Below, piece after piece: positions 53,080 to 61,196 of a DNA stretch of 64,000 nt. Positions within the stretch are counted from its first letter, which is position 1, and the number at the start of each line of letters is the position of its first letter. The position numbers and the translations under genes were made by a program. This stretch comes from Sphaerisporangium fuscum (lineage in GTDB: Bacteria > Actinomycetota > Actinomycetes > Streptosporangiales > Streptosporangiaceae). Under the pieces are notes generated by a model. The model worked only from the letters and a program-made list of their open reading frames with translations. It had not been told where the DNA came from and ran no database searches. The stretch lies in NCBI RefSeq assembly GCF_018531465.1, contig NZ_JAHDTF010000008.1, forward strand, positions 1 through 64,000. Direction: 5' to 3'.

Positions 53080-54672
53080 GTGACTGAGGCGTCTTCCGTC
53101 CGCGCGCCCGGGGCCCTCCCCGCGGCCGGCCGGGCGGTGCACGAACTGGTCCACGAGCGCGCCCGGCGCCTGCCGGACGCGGTGGCGGTGGTCTGGGAGG
53201 GGGAGATCCTCTCCTACCGGGAACTGGAGGAGCGGGCGGCGCCGGTCACGGCCGCCCTGCGGGCCCTCGGCGGCGTCGAGGGCACGCCGGTGGCGGTGCG
53301 GACGCCGCGCGGGCCGCGGCAGGTCGCCGCGCTGCTCGGCGTCCTCGACGCGGGAGCCCACCTGGTCTGCGTCGGAACCGGCGACGCCGGGGAGCGGGGC
53401 AGGGTCGTGCTCGCCGACGTCCGGCCGTCCTGCCTGGTGGTGGACGGCGACGGCGCCCGCGACGAGCTGGCCCGGTGGTTCGCCGCCGAACTGGGCGGCG
53501 CCGTCGTCGACCTCGCCGCCCTGGACCCCGCCGGGGAACGGGCGCACCCGGTTCCGGCCGAGCCCGGCGGGCGGGCCTACGTGGCCTACACCTCCGGGTC
53601 GACCGGCAGGCCGAAGGGCATCGCGCAGAGCCACGCCACGCTGGCGGAGTTCGTCACCTGGTTCGCCGGGGAGTTCGGCATCGGTCCCGGCGCGCGGGTG
53701 GCGCAGTGGGCGGCGCCCGGCTACGACGCGAGCCTGGTCGAGATATTCGCCGCGCTGACGGCGGGGGCGACGCTGTGCCCGGTGCCGGAAAGGGCGCGGG
53801 CCAACCCGGAAAGGCTGGCCGCCTGGCTGGACGCCGAGCGGATTAACCTCTTCCAGACGGTCCCGAGCTTCGCGCGCCGGCTGCTGGAGGCGATCGCCGC
53901 CGGGGGAGCGCCGTCCTGGCTGGACCACCTCCTGCTCGCCGGCGAGCCGCTGCCCGGGGAACTGGCGAACGGCCTGCGGGCGGCCCTGCCGTCCACCAGG
54001 CTGGTGAACCTGTACGGGCCGACCGAGTCGATCCTGGCCACCTGGCACGAGGTCACCGGACCGGTGGAGGGGATGACGCCGATCGGCCGTCCCATCCCCG
54101 GCCGGGAGGTCCTGGTGGTGGACGAGCTGGACCGTCCCCGCCCCGCCGGGGTCACCGGCCAGATCGTGGTCCGCGGCCCGCACGTCACGCCCGGCTACGT
54201 CGGGGCCGCCGGCGCCGAGACGGCCCCCTTCGTCCCGCTGGACGGGCCGGGCGGCCCGGACGGCCCGACGTACCGGACCGGCGATCTCGGCCTCGTGCGG
54301 CCCGACGGCGTGCTGGAGTTCGGCGGGCGCGAGGACTTCCAGGTCAAGTTCAACGGCGTCCGCATGGAGCTGACCGAGATCGAGGCGGCGCTGGCCGCGC
54401 ACGAGTCGGTCGCCGAGTGCGCCGTGACCGCGGTGCGCGGCGCCGACGGCCTGGTGGCCCGCCTGGTGGCGTACGTCGTGCCCCGCCCCGCGCCCGAGAG
54501 CAGGCCGGACGTCTGGCGGGCCGTGCTGCGGCGGAGGTTCGGGGCGGCGATGCCGCCGGTGTCCTTCACGGCCCTCGACAGGCTTCCGCGCAACGTCGGC
54601 GGCAAGGTCGACCGGCGCGCGCTGCCCCAAGCCGTACCGAAAGCAGTTGTTACCCAAACCATGATGGGGTGA
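53080..54672 (+). CDS. stand-alone adenylation enzyme (SgcC1-like role)
   Basis: The 530-residue adenylation domain has A3 'AYTSGSTGRPKGIAQSH', A4 'APGYDASLVEIF', A5 'NLYGPTESI', A7 'YRTGDLGLVRPDG', A8 'KFNGVRMELTEIE' and the A10 Lys in 'NVGGKVDRRALP'. There is no carrier domain. In C-1027 the equivalent free-standing SgcC1 activates beta-tyrosine and loads a separate carrier. The aminomutase 6 bases downstream makes the same role likely here. GTG 53080 follows GAAGGGATG. Confidence 0.9.
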   Translation: MTEASSVRAPGALPAAGRAVHELVHERARRLPDAVAVVWEGEILSYRELEERAAPVTAALRALGGVEGTPVAVRTPRGPRQVAALLGVLDAGAHLVCVGTGDAGERGRVVLADVRPSCLVVDGDGARDELARWFAAELGGAVVDLAALDPAGERAHPVPAEPGGRAYVAYTSGSTGRPKGIAQSHATLAEFVTWFAGEFGIGPGARVAQWAAPGYDASLVEIFAALTAGATLCPVPERARANPERLAAWLDAERINLFQTVPSFARRLLEAIAAGGAPSWLDHLLLAGEPLPGELANGLRAALPSTRLVNLYGPTESILATWHEVTGPVEGMTPIGRPIPGREVLVVDELDRPRPAGVTGQIVVRGPHVTPGYVGAAGAETAPFVPLDGPGGPDGPTYRTGDLGLVRPDGVLEFGGREDFQVKFNGVRMELTEIEAALAAHESVAECAVTAVRGADGLVARLVAYVVPRPAPESRPDVWRAVLRRRFGAAMPPVSFTALDRLPRNVGGKVDRRALPQAVPKAVVTQTMMG

Positions 54673-54678
54673 GAGAAC

Positions 54679-56283
54679 GTGACTCTGGTCGAAACCGAGC
54701 TGTCAGTTGATTTCGACGGTGAGAACCTGGAGATCGCAGATGTCCGGCGGGTCGCCGAGGACTGGGCCACGGTCAGCGTCGCCCCGGCGGCTCTGGCCAG
54801 GGCCGCCACCAGCCGGCGCATGTTCGAGGACACCGTGCGGCAGGGCATCCCCGTCTACGGCGTGACCACCGGCTACGGCGAGATGATCTACATGCTGGTC
54901 GACACCTCCAAGGAGGTGGAGCTCCAGACCAACCTGGTGCGCAGCCACAGCGCCGGCGTGGGACAGCTGTTCGCCGAGGACGAGGCGCGGGCGATCGTCG
55001 CGGCCCGGCTGAACGCCCTGGCCAGGGGCTACTCGGCGGTCCGGCCGGAGCTGCTGGAGCGCCTGGCCCTGTACCTCAACCTGGGCATCACCCCGGCCAT
55101 CCCCGAGGTGGGCTCGCTCGGCGCCAGCGGCGACCTCGCGACGCTCGCCCACATCGCCAGCACGATCATCGGCGAGGGGTACGTGCTGCGCGAGGGCAAG
55201 CGGGTGGAGACCGGCACGGTGCTGCGCGAGCACGGCATCGAGCCGCTCCAGCTGCGCTTCAAAGAGGGCCTGTCCATGATCAACGGCACCTCCGGGATGA
55301 CGGGCCTCGGCTCCCTCGTCGTCGGCCGGGCCCTCGACCAGGTGCGGCAGGCCGAGATCGTCACCGCGCTGGTCGTGGAGACCCTGCGCGGCTCGACCAG
55401 CCCCTTCCTGGCGGACGGCCACGACGTGGCGCGCCCGCACCGGGGGCAGATCGACACCGCCGCCAACATCCGGTCGCTGATCAAGGGCAGCGGCCTCACC
55501 CTGGAGCACGCCGAGCTGCGCCGCCAGGCCAAGGAGCAGCAGTCGGGCGACGGCGTCTCCCGCACCGAGGTCTACATCCAGAAGGCCTACACGCTGCGCG
55601 CGATCCCGCAGGTCGTCGGAGCCGTCCGCGACACGCTGTACCACGCGGCCGAGAAGCTGCGCATCGAGCTCAACTCCTCCAACGACAACCCTCTGTTCTT
55701 CGAGGGCAAGGAGATCTTCCACGGCGCGAACTTCCACGGCCAGCCGATCGCGTTCGCCATGGACTACGTCACCATCGCGCTCACCCAGCTCGGCGTGTTC
55801 TCCGAGCGCCGCACCAACCGCCTGCTGAACCGGCACCTCAGCGACGGCCTGCCCGAGTTCCTCGTCAAGGGCGACCCCGGCCTGAACAGCGGCTTCGCCG
55901 GCGCCCAGTACCCCGCGACCGCCCTGGTCGCCGAGAACCGCACCATCGGCCCGGCCAGCACCCAGAGCGTCCCGTCCAACGGCGACAACCAGGACGTGGT
56001 CAGCATGGGCCTGATCGCCGCCCGCAACGCCCGCCGCGTCCTGGCGAACAACAACAGGATCCTCGCGGTGGAGTTCCTCGCCGCCGCCCAGGCCGTGGAC
56101 GTCTCCGGGCGCTACGACGGGCTGAGCCGGGCCGGCAAGGCGGCCTACGAGCTGGTGCGCTCGCTGGTGCCGACGCTGGAGAGCGACCGCTACATGTCCG
56201 ACGACATCGAGCTGATCGCCGCCGCGCTGTCGCGGGGCGAATTCCTCAAGGTCGCCGGAAGCGCGGAGATCGAGCTCCGCTGA
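54679..56283 (+). CDS. MIO-type tyrosine 2,3-aminomutase (SgcC4-like)
   Basis: The 534-residue MIO enzyme has the self-cyclising Ala-Ser-Gly triad in GSLGASGDLA (149-151), catalytic Tyr60 in VYGVTTGYGEMIYM and His90 in NLVRSHSAG. These correspond, with a 3-residue offset, to Tyr63 and His93 of SgcC4 as I recall that sequence. His at this place favours a 4-hydroxyphenyl substrate. Long stretches match SgcC4 ('IELNSSNDNPLFFEGKEIF', 'ASTQSVPSNGDNQDVVSMG'). It should convert L-tyrosine to beta-tyrosine; stereochemistry and any lyase leakage cannot be read from sequence. GTG 54679. Confidence 0.93.
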   Translation: MTLVETELSVDFDGENLEIADVRRVAEDWATVSVAPAALARAATSRRMFEDTVRQGIPVYGVTTGYGEMIYMLVDTSKEVELQTNLVRSHSAGVGQLFAEDEARAIVAARLNALARGYSAVRPELLERLALYLNLGITPAIPEVGSLGASGDLATLAHIASTIIGEGYVLREGKRVETGTVLREHGIEPLQLRFKEGLSMINGTSGMTGLGSLVVGRALDQVRQAEIVTALVVETLRGSTSPFLADGHDVARPHRGQIDTAANIRSLIKGSGLTLEHAELRRQAKEQQSGDGVSRTEVYIQKAYTLRAIPQVVGAVRDTLYHAAEKLRIELNSSNDNPLFFEGKEIFHGANFHGQPIAFAMDYVTIALTQLGVFSERRTNRLLNRHLSDGLPEFLVKGDPGLNSGFAGAQYPATALVAENRTIGPASTQSVPSNGDNQDVVSMGLIAARNARRVLANNNRILAVEFLAAAQAVDVSGRYDGLSRAGKAAYELVRSLVPTLESDRYMSDDIELIAAALSRGEFLKVAGSAEIELR

Positions 56284-56305
56284 AAGACGGCGCTCGCGAA
56301 AAGAG

Positions 56306-56323
56306 CGCAATTCCGAAGAACCA
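56306..56323 (+). promoter_or_regulatory. 18-bp regulon motif, site 13
   Basis: Reads CGCAATTCCGAAGAACCA on the plus strand, 198 bases before the condensation gene. The 5' two-thirds match site 8 (AGAGCGCAATTC shared), but the TGCG end is lost. It would give the condensation-carrier-dioxygenase genes a second regulated promoter. Confidence 0.55.
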
Positions 56324-56520
56324 GCCCCCGGCTCGGGATCGTTAAAGTCAGTGGATATGGCCGCGCGCATCCTTTCCCGAGCCGGGCGGCCGCTCGGTCT
56401 CCTCACGAGCCTTTGAAAACCGTCCGACGGCGGTTCCGCCCGTCGAACGGATCGCCCGCGGCGCCGCCGCACCGGGGCGCCGGAGTCGCGCGCGGAAATC
56501 CGAAGGAGGACTCGGACACC

Positions 56521-57900
56521 ATGACGATCTCTGAGGCGCCGCACGCGCCGGACGGCCTGGCGGACCGCATTCCGCTCTCCTTCAACCAGGAATTCCTCTG
56601 CAACTTCGACAAGGGCGACGAGGAAGGGCCGTTCGGCCCCAAGTACAACATCGTGTGCGGCTGGCGGCTGGACGGCCCGGTCGACGAGGCCACGCTCCAG
56701 GACGCCCTGGACGACGTCGTGGCGCGGCACGAGGCCCTCCGCACGCTCATCGTCCGGGAGGAGGGCGCGCGGTACCAGAAGGTGCTCCCGCCGTCCCCTC
56801 CGGTGCTGCTCGTGCACGACTTCACCGGCGTGGACCGCGAGGAGCGCGAGCTGCGCGCCGAACAGCTGCTCATCGAGATCGAGTCCGGCGCCTACGGCAT
56901 CCACGACCTGCCGCTGCTGCGCGCCGTCCTCGGCCGGTTCGACGACCGCGACGCGGTGCTCGTGCTGATCGCCCACCACACCGCCGCCGACGAGTGGTCG
57001 ATGCGCCTGATCATGCGCGACCTCGCCGGCTTCTACGCCGCCCGCACGGGCCACCCCGGAAACCTTCCGCGGACGCGCCAGTACCAGGAGTACGCCCGCT
57101 GGGAGCAGGAGAGCGCGGCCGAGGGCGGCGCGGCGGCGCAGCGGGCGTACTGGCGGGAGAAACTCGCCGGCGCCCGCATCCTCGCCACCCCGACCGACCA
57201 TCCGAGGTCGGCGGACCTGCCGAAGACGACCTCCTGGCACCGCTTCTGGATCCCGGCCGAGCTGACCTCCGGCGTGACGGGCGTCGCCAAGCAGATGCGC
57301 GCCTCGCCGTTCATGGTGCTGCTCACCGTCTACGCCACGCTGCTGCGCGAGATCACCGGGATCGACGACATCGTCGTCCCCACCTTCACCTCCGGCCGCG
57401 CCCAGGCGCGGTTCCAGGACACCGTGGGGTCGTTCTTCAACTTCGTCCCCCTGAGGATCGACCTCGCCGGATGCGCGACCTTCCGCGAGGCGGTCGGGCG
57501 CACCCGCGCCACCTGCATCGAGGCCTACACGCACGACATCCCCTTCGCGCAGGTCCTGCAGGAGGCGCCGGAGCTGATGCTGCCGTCGATCGCCGACGAC
57601 CGCGCCGTGTGCGCCTTCCAGGTCTTCCGGTCGCCGCTCGCCACCGACGGCGAGAAGGCCGGCGACGTCACCTACTCGGAGATCCGCAGGCGGCTGCTGT
57701 CGCAGCCCGTCGGCGGCGACATCCCGGACGGCGCGATGTGGCACCTGGAGATCGACTCCTCGGGCGACATCGTCGGCACCCTCGGGTTCAACACCAACCT
57801 CTTCGAGGAGGCGACGATGCACCGCATGGCCTCGGAGTTCCAGCGTGTCCTGGAGCGTGCCGTCACCGCGCCCGACGCGCCCTTCGACCGGAAGCAGTAA
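56521..57900 (+). CDS. free-standing condensation enzyme (SgcC5-like role)
   Basis: The 459-residue condensation-domain protein has N-terminal 'IPLSFNQEFLCNFDKG', the active-site motif HHTAADE (152-158) and the C-lobe 'FFNFVPLRIDLAGCATFREAVGRTRATCIEAYTHDIPFAQVLQEA'. The usual HHxxxDG Gly is Glu here. SgcC5 and relatives join a carrier-bound beta-amino acid to a free alcohol or amine nucleophile, so ester or amide formation with a soluble partner is expected. ATG 56521 follows AAGGAGG. Carrier gene follows after 30 bases. Confidence 0.9.
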   Translation: MTISEAPHAPDGLADRIPLSFNQEFLCNFDKGDEEGPFGPKYNIVCGWRLDGPVDEATLQDALDDVVARHEALRTLIVREEGARYQKVLPPSPPVLLVHDFTGVDREERELRAEQLLIEIESGAYGIHDLPLLRAVLGRFDDRDAVLVLIAHHTAADEWSMRLIMRDLAGFYAARTGHPGNLPRTRQYQEYARWEQESAAEGGAAAQRAYWREKLAGARILATPTDHPRSADLPKTTSWHRFWIPAELTSGVTGVAKQMRASPFMVLLTVYATLLREITGIDDIVVPTFTSGRAQARFQDTVGSFFNFVPLRIDLAGCATFREAVGRTRATCIEAYTHDIPFAQVLQEAPELMLPSIADDRAVCAFQVFRSPLATDGEKAGDVTYSEIRRRLLSQPVGGDIPDGAMWHLEIDSSGDIVGTLGFNTNLFEEATMHRMASEFQRVLERAVTAPDAPFDRKQ

Positions 57901-57930
57901 GCCGACAGCGGCAAGCGAGAGGACACCGAA

Positions 57931-58185
57931 ATGAGCGACATCAACGGTATCGAGGCCAAGGTCGAGGAGATCTGGCGGGACGTCCTGCAGGTCCAGGACG
58001 GCGAGGAGGACGAGACGTTCTTCGCGCTGAACGGCGAGTCGATCTCCGCCAACCGGCTCGTCTCCCGGGTCGAGGACGCGCTCGGCGTCTCCATCGAGGT
58101 GGGCGACATCTTCGAGGAGGACCCGGACCTCGCCGGGTTCGTCCGCATGGTCGTGGCCAGGGCAGAGAGCCCGTCGGCGGTCTGA
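57931..58185 (+). CDS. free-standing peptidyl carrier protein
   Basis: The 84-residue acidic carrier has the phosphopantetheine Ser37 in 'FALNGESISANRLVSRVED'. The usual GGHSL reads NGESI. It fits a discrete PCP like SgcC2 that holds beta-tyrosine during tailoring and condensation. Very Asp/Glu-rich. No phosphopantetheinyl transferase was found in the window, so a host enzyme must prime it. Confidence 0.92.
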   Translation: MSDINGIEAKVEEIWRDVLQVQDGEEDETFFALNGESISANRLVSRVEDALGVSIEVGDIFEEDPDLAGFVRMVVARAESPSAV

Positions 58186-58273
58186 CCGGCGTGGGCCGGT
58201 CGGCTTTGGAGGCCGCGCGCGGCAGGCGCCGTCGCGCGGCCGTACCAGGCAGTCATTTGAGAAGAGGTGGTCC

Positions 58274-59149
58274 GTGATGGCAGGTCTGAGCCGGGTGAGA
58301 CCCGACGCCGATCTCGACGAGGTCGTCGAGATCCTGGAACGCGACGGTGGCGTCATCGTCGAGGACTTCGTCGACGATGCCACGCTGGCGGCCCTGTGGG
58401 ACGACCTCGGGCCGGCCCTCGACGCGTGCCCGTACGGCGACGACTGGTACAACGGCAAGCGCACCAGACGCGTTTCATCCCTTTTCGCCCGCACCGCGCA
58501 TCTGACGCCGGTCGTGACGCAGCCCCTCTACCTCGGGGCCGCGCGCAAGATCATGCAGAAGCCGGTGCCCATGTGGATCGGCAAGTCGCGGGTTGAGATG
58601 ACCCCGACCATCCAGATCAGCGGCACCCAGCTGATCGAGATCCACGGGGGGCAGGGCAAGCAGCCGCTGCACCGTGACGACGCGCTCCACCTGCGCACCC
58701 ACCCCGGCCCCACCAGCCGGGTGCAGCTGATGCTGGCGATGAGCGACTTCACCGCCGAGAACGGCGGCACCCTGGTCATCCCGGGCAGCCACCACTGGGA
58801 CGACGAACGCGCCCCGGAGGCCCACGAGGCGTACCCGACGGTCATGCGGGCCGGGTCCGGCCTGATCTGGCTCGGCGGCGTCTACCACGGCGGCGGCAAG
58901 AACACCACCGACACCCCGCGCACCGGCATGACCATCGCCCTCGACCTCGGCAACCTCCGCCAGGAGGAGAACCAGTACCTCGCCGTGCCGAAGGAGGCCG
59001 TCCTGGCCTACCCGGAGGAGGTCCGGCGCCTGCTCGGCTACGACCGCTGCCCGCCGGGGCTCGGCTGGTACGAGATGGACGACCCGTACGTCGTCCTGGA
59101 ATCCGACACCTCCGGCGTCCCCGAACTCCGCGCCCCGGTCACCGCCTGA
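58274..59149 (+). CDS. phytanoyl-CoA-type Fe(II)/2-oxoglutarate dioxygenase
   Basis: The 291-residue PhyH-family enzyme has the facial triad HRD (H133, D135) in 'PLHRDDALHL' and distal H205 in 'GGVYHGGGKN'. 'GTLVIPGSHHWDDERAP' is a family hallmark. It hydroxylates or otherwise oxidises an aliphatic C-H, possibly on carrier-bound beta-tyrosine. GTG 58274 or ATG 58277 follows GAAGAGG. It is the last gene of the cassette and is followed by a terminator. Confidence 0.92.
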   Translation: MMAGLSRVRPDADLDEVVEILERDGGVIVEDFVDDATLAALWDDLGPALDACPYGDDWYNGKRTRRVSSLFARTAHLTPVVTQPLYLGAARKIMQKPVPMWIGKSRVEMTPTIQISGTQLIEIHGGQGKQPLHRDDALHLRTHPGPTSRVQLMLAMSDFTAENGGTLVIPGSHHWDDERAPEAHEAYPTVMRAGSGLIWLGGVYHGGGKNTTDTPRTGMTIALDLGNLRQEENQYLAVPKEAVLAYPEEVRRLLGYDRCPPGLGWYEMDDPYVVLESDTSGVPELRAPVTA

Positions 59150-59159
59150 CCGCCTCCCA

Positions 59160-59188
59160 GGGGGCCGCTTCCCGCCGAACCGGCCCCC
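59160..59188 (+). terminator. hairpin terminator
   Basis: GGGGGCCG and CGGCCCCC form an 8-bp stem with a 13-base loop just past the dioxygenase stop. It marks the right edge of the motif-defined locus. Confidence 0.6.
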
Positions 59189-59344
59189 ACTCGTCGTTTC
59201 CGCCTCGAAATGGTGCCTTCGGCGCAGTTTTTCCAGGCGACCCTGACCCCGCGTTCGACCGTCCGCCGCGCAGGTGCATCGGTCGCACTTCGCGTTCCAC
59301 CGGAGGTACGAGTTTCCTCTGCGCGTCCTGCTCGCGGGTCTAGC

Positions 59345-60517
59345 ATGGAATTCATGGCCACGATAGGTGAGCGGATTTCGAATGTTCGCAAGCGGCGTGG
59401 ACTGAGCCAGGCCGAGCTCGCTGCGGTGTCGGGCGTTTCCGTGTCTCTTATTCGCAAGCTCGAACAGGGAAATCGTGCGGACGTACGGCTGGAGACGGTT
59501 CGAAAACTGGCCGTCGCGCTCCGCGTGCCGACGACCGGCCTGCTGACCGGCCCGGAGACGTACGAAGGGCATATCGATGACCTGTGGGCGCCGGTCCGGT
59601 GGGCGCTTCGCGGGCTCGGAGGGCGACCGGACGACCCGCCGACGGTCGAGGGGATCACGGACGCTATCGGAGCCTCGATGCCGCTGTGGAAGGACGACCG
59701 CTACTCCCGGTTGAGCGTGGTCCTTCCAGCGCTGCTCAGGGACACCGACGCGCTTGTCGACGCCGACCGATCGGCTCGTCCCCTGCGTTCTCGTCTCCTT
59801 CACCTGACGGGTTGGCTGCTCACCCAGACCCGGCAGTACGACGACGCCGACCTCGCCCTGTCCCGTGGGCTGGACGATGCCGACGACCCCCTCGATGCCG
59901 CGTCGATCGTGAGCACGCGTTGCTGGCTGCTGCTGCGTCAAAGTGATCTTGAGCAGGCCCGGCAGATGGCGACCAGCTGGGCGGATGACGTCGAACCTCG
60001 GATCTCTCGGGCGACGCCGAACGAACTGTCGGCCTGGGGTTGGCTGCTGCTTCGCATGTCCGCCGCCGCCGTTCGTGACAACAGACCTGGTGAGGCGGAG
60101 GACGCCATGCGGCTCGCCCGTACGGCCGCGGTCGCGATGGGCCGTGACATGGCTCCTGCCGAGGACTTCCTGCGTACGTTCGGTCCGGTCACGGTCGCCA
60201 TGAAGCGGACGGAGAACGCCATGATCGAGGACCGGCCGGACAAGGTTCTCCAGCTCTCGCGGAACATCCCGACGTCGGGACTGAAGCCGACGTCCAACAA
60301 CAGGAACCGTCACCTGCTCGACGTGGCGAGCGCCCACTGCCGTACACATGAGCAGGGAGCCGCGTTCGAGATCCTGCAACGTATCCGGCAGGACTCCCCG
60401 GAGTGGATCGTCAACCAGCGTTACGCGAAAGACCTTCTCAACGACATAATCGGTAAAAGGCGTACCCTCACCGGGGATATGAGGGATTTGGCCGATTTCA
60501 TCAGACTTGAGTACTAG
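59345..60517 (+). CDS. XRE-family regulator with TPR-like C-terminus
   Basis: The 390-residue regulator has an N-terminal HTH_XRE ('IGERISNVRKRRGLSQAELAAVSGVSVSLIRKLEQGNR', about 6-45). A long helical-repeat domain typical of actinomycete XRE/TPR regulators follows. There is no clear ribosome site. ATG 59354 may be leaderless with TAGCAT (59341-59346) as a -10. Third-position GC is visibly lower than in the biosynthetic genes, suggesting separate origin. It adjoins the locus and is a candidate regulator, but such genes are common with a small partner like the next one. Confidence 0.87.
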   Translation: MEFMATIGERISNVRKRRGLSQAELAAVSGVSVSLIRKLEQGNRADVRLETVRKLAVALRVPTTGLLTGPETYEGHIDDLWAPVRWALRGLGGRPDDPPTVEGITDAIGASMPLWKDDRYSRLSVVLPALLRDTDALVDADRSARPLRSRLLHLTGWLLTQTRQYDDADLALSRGLDDADDPLDAASIVSTRCWLLLRQSDLEQARQMATSWADDVEPRISRATPNELSAWGWLLLRMSAAAVRDNRPGEAEDAMRLARTAAVAMGRDMAPAEDFLRTFGPVTVAMKRTENAMIEDRPDKVLQLSRNIPTSGLKPTSNNRNRHLLDVASAHCRTHEQGAAFEILQRIRQDSPEWIVNQRYAKDLLNDIIGKRRTLTGDMRDLADFIRLEY

Positions 60518-60614
60518 GATGCGGCGTCCGCCGTGTCACTTCCATTTCTGATGGCTGTGAAGTGACACGAAATCGATCTGGTGTGCATGTTCGACCTGCT
60601 CATACCGTTGCCGC

Positions 60615-61046
60615 ATGGCCTTCCAGAAAACGCGTCCGGCCTGGTCTTCGAGCCGGCCCGAAAAGCACTCGCAGCGGCTACTGAGCCACTTGGTGGCGCT
60701 GGTCCCTCATCTGCGGGACAAAGGGCTGTCGGTTCTGATCAGCAGGCGAATCACATTGAAGGTCGGCACCACTCACCAGGTGGGCGTGGGGTCCGTGAGC
60801 CATGGCCCTCCGGAACTGGACGTCTGGGGCTCGGACGGTGAGCGTCTGGGCACGATCACCGTCGACGAGGTGCCGAAGGGGGCGACCTACGTCCTGTGCC
60901 CGCCCGGCGGGAAAGCCGAACCGCTCTGGCCGGTCAGCGATCCTGAGCAGGCGGCCTCTGCTCTGGCCGCGATCGGCGTCCTCGGGACGACCTGGAGCGC
61001 GACCCGGGCCGCGCCCGACAGCACGAACGACCCCGCCCGTTCTTGA
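60615..61046 (+). CDS. small protein downstream of XRE regulator, unknown function
   Basis: The 143-residue protein has no domain that I recognise. It has a mixed N-terminus, a central 'ELDVWGSDGERLGTITVDEVPKGATYVLCPPGGKAEPLWPVSDPEQAASAL' and a disordered tail. XRE/TPR regulators in actinomycetes are often followed by a small gene of this sort, which suggests a functional pair. The start at 60615 is uncertain. Confidence 0.6.
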   Translation: MAFQKTRPAWSSSRPEKHSQRLLSHLVALVPHLRDKGLSVLISRRITLKVGTTHQVGVGSVSHGPPELDVWGSDGERLGTITVDEVPKGATYVLCPPGGKAEPLWPVSDPEQAASALAAIGVLGTTWSATRAAPDSTNDPARS

Positions 61047-61129
61047 TCCCCTCGTGCCGGACGGCGAGGAGTGGGCGGCGCACGTGGGCGGGCTGTTCTC
61101 GGAGTTGTGAGGGGCTCGGACATGACTGG

Positions 61130-61160
61130 GTCCGGGCCCCTCGGTTGGAGGGGCCCGGAC
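61130..61160. terminator. bidirectional hairpin terminator
   Basis: GTCCGGGCCCCTC and its exact complement form a 13-bp stem around GGTTG, between the convergent small protein gene and the MFS gene. Confidence 0.82.
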
Positions 61161-61196
61161 GGGGCGGCCGGGAGGGGTCGGCCGCGGGGGTGTGGT

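Noticed and set aside
54703..58494. Very long minus-strand open frame (~1260 codons) opposite the aminomutase and condensation genes
   Set aside because: It is antisense to clear genes, has no domain and low-complexity Arg/Ala/Gly/His composition. High GC removes stops in shadow frames. Similar long shadows elsewhere were dropped for the same reason.
8834..59149. Enediyne gene cluster
   Set aside because: No PKSE, no E2-E5-type unbypassed genes and no apoprotein gene were seen; only the beta-tyrosine set is shared.
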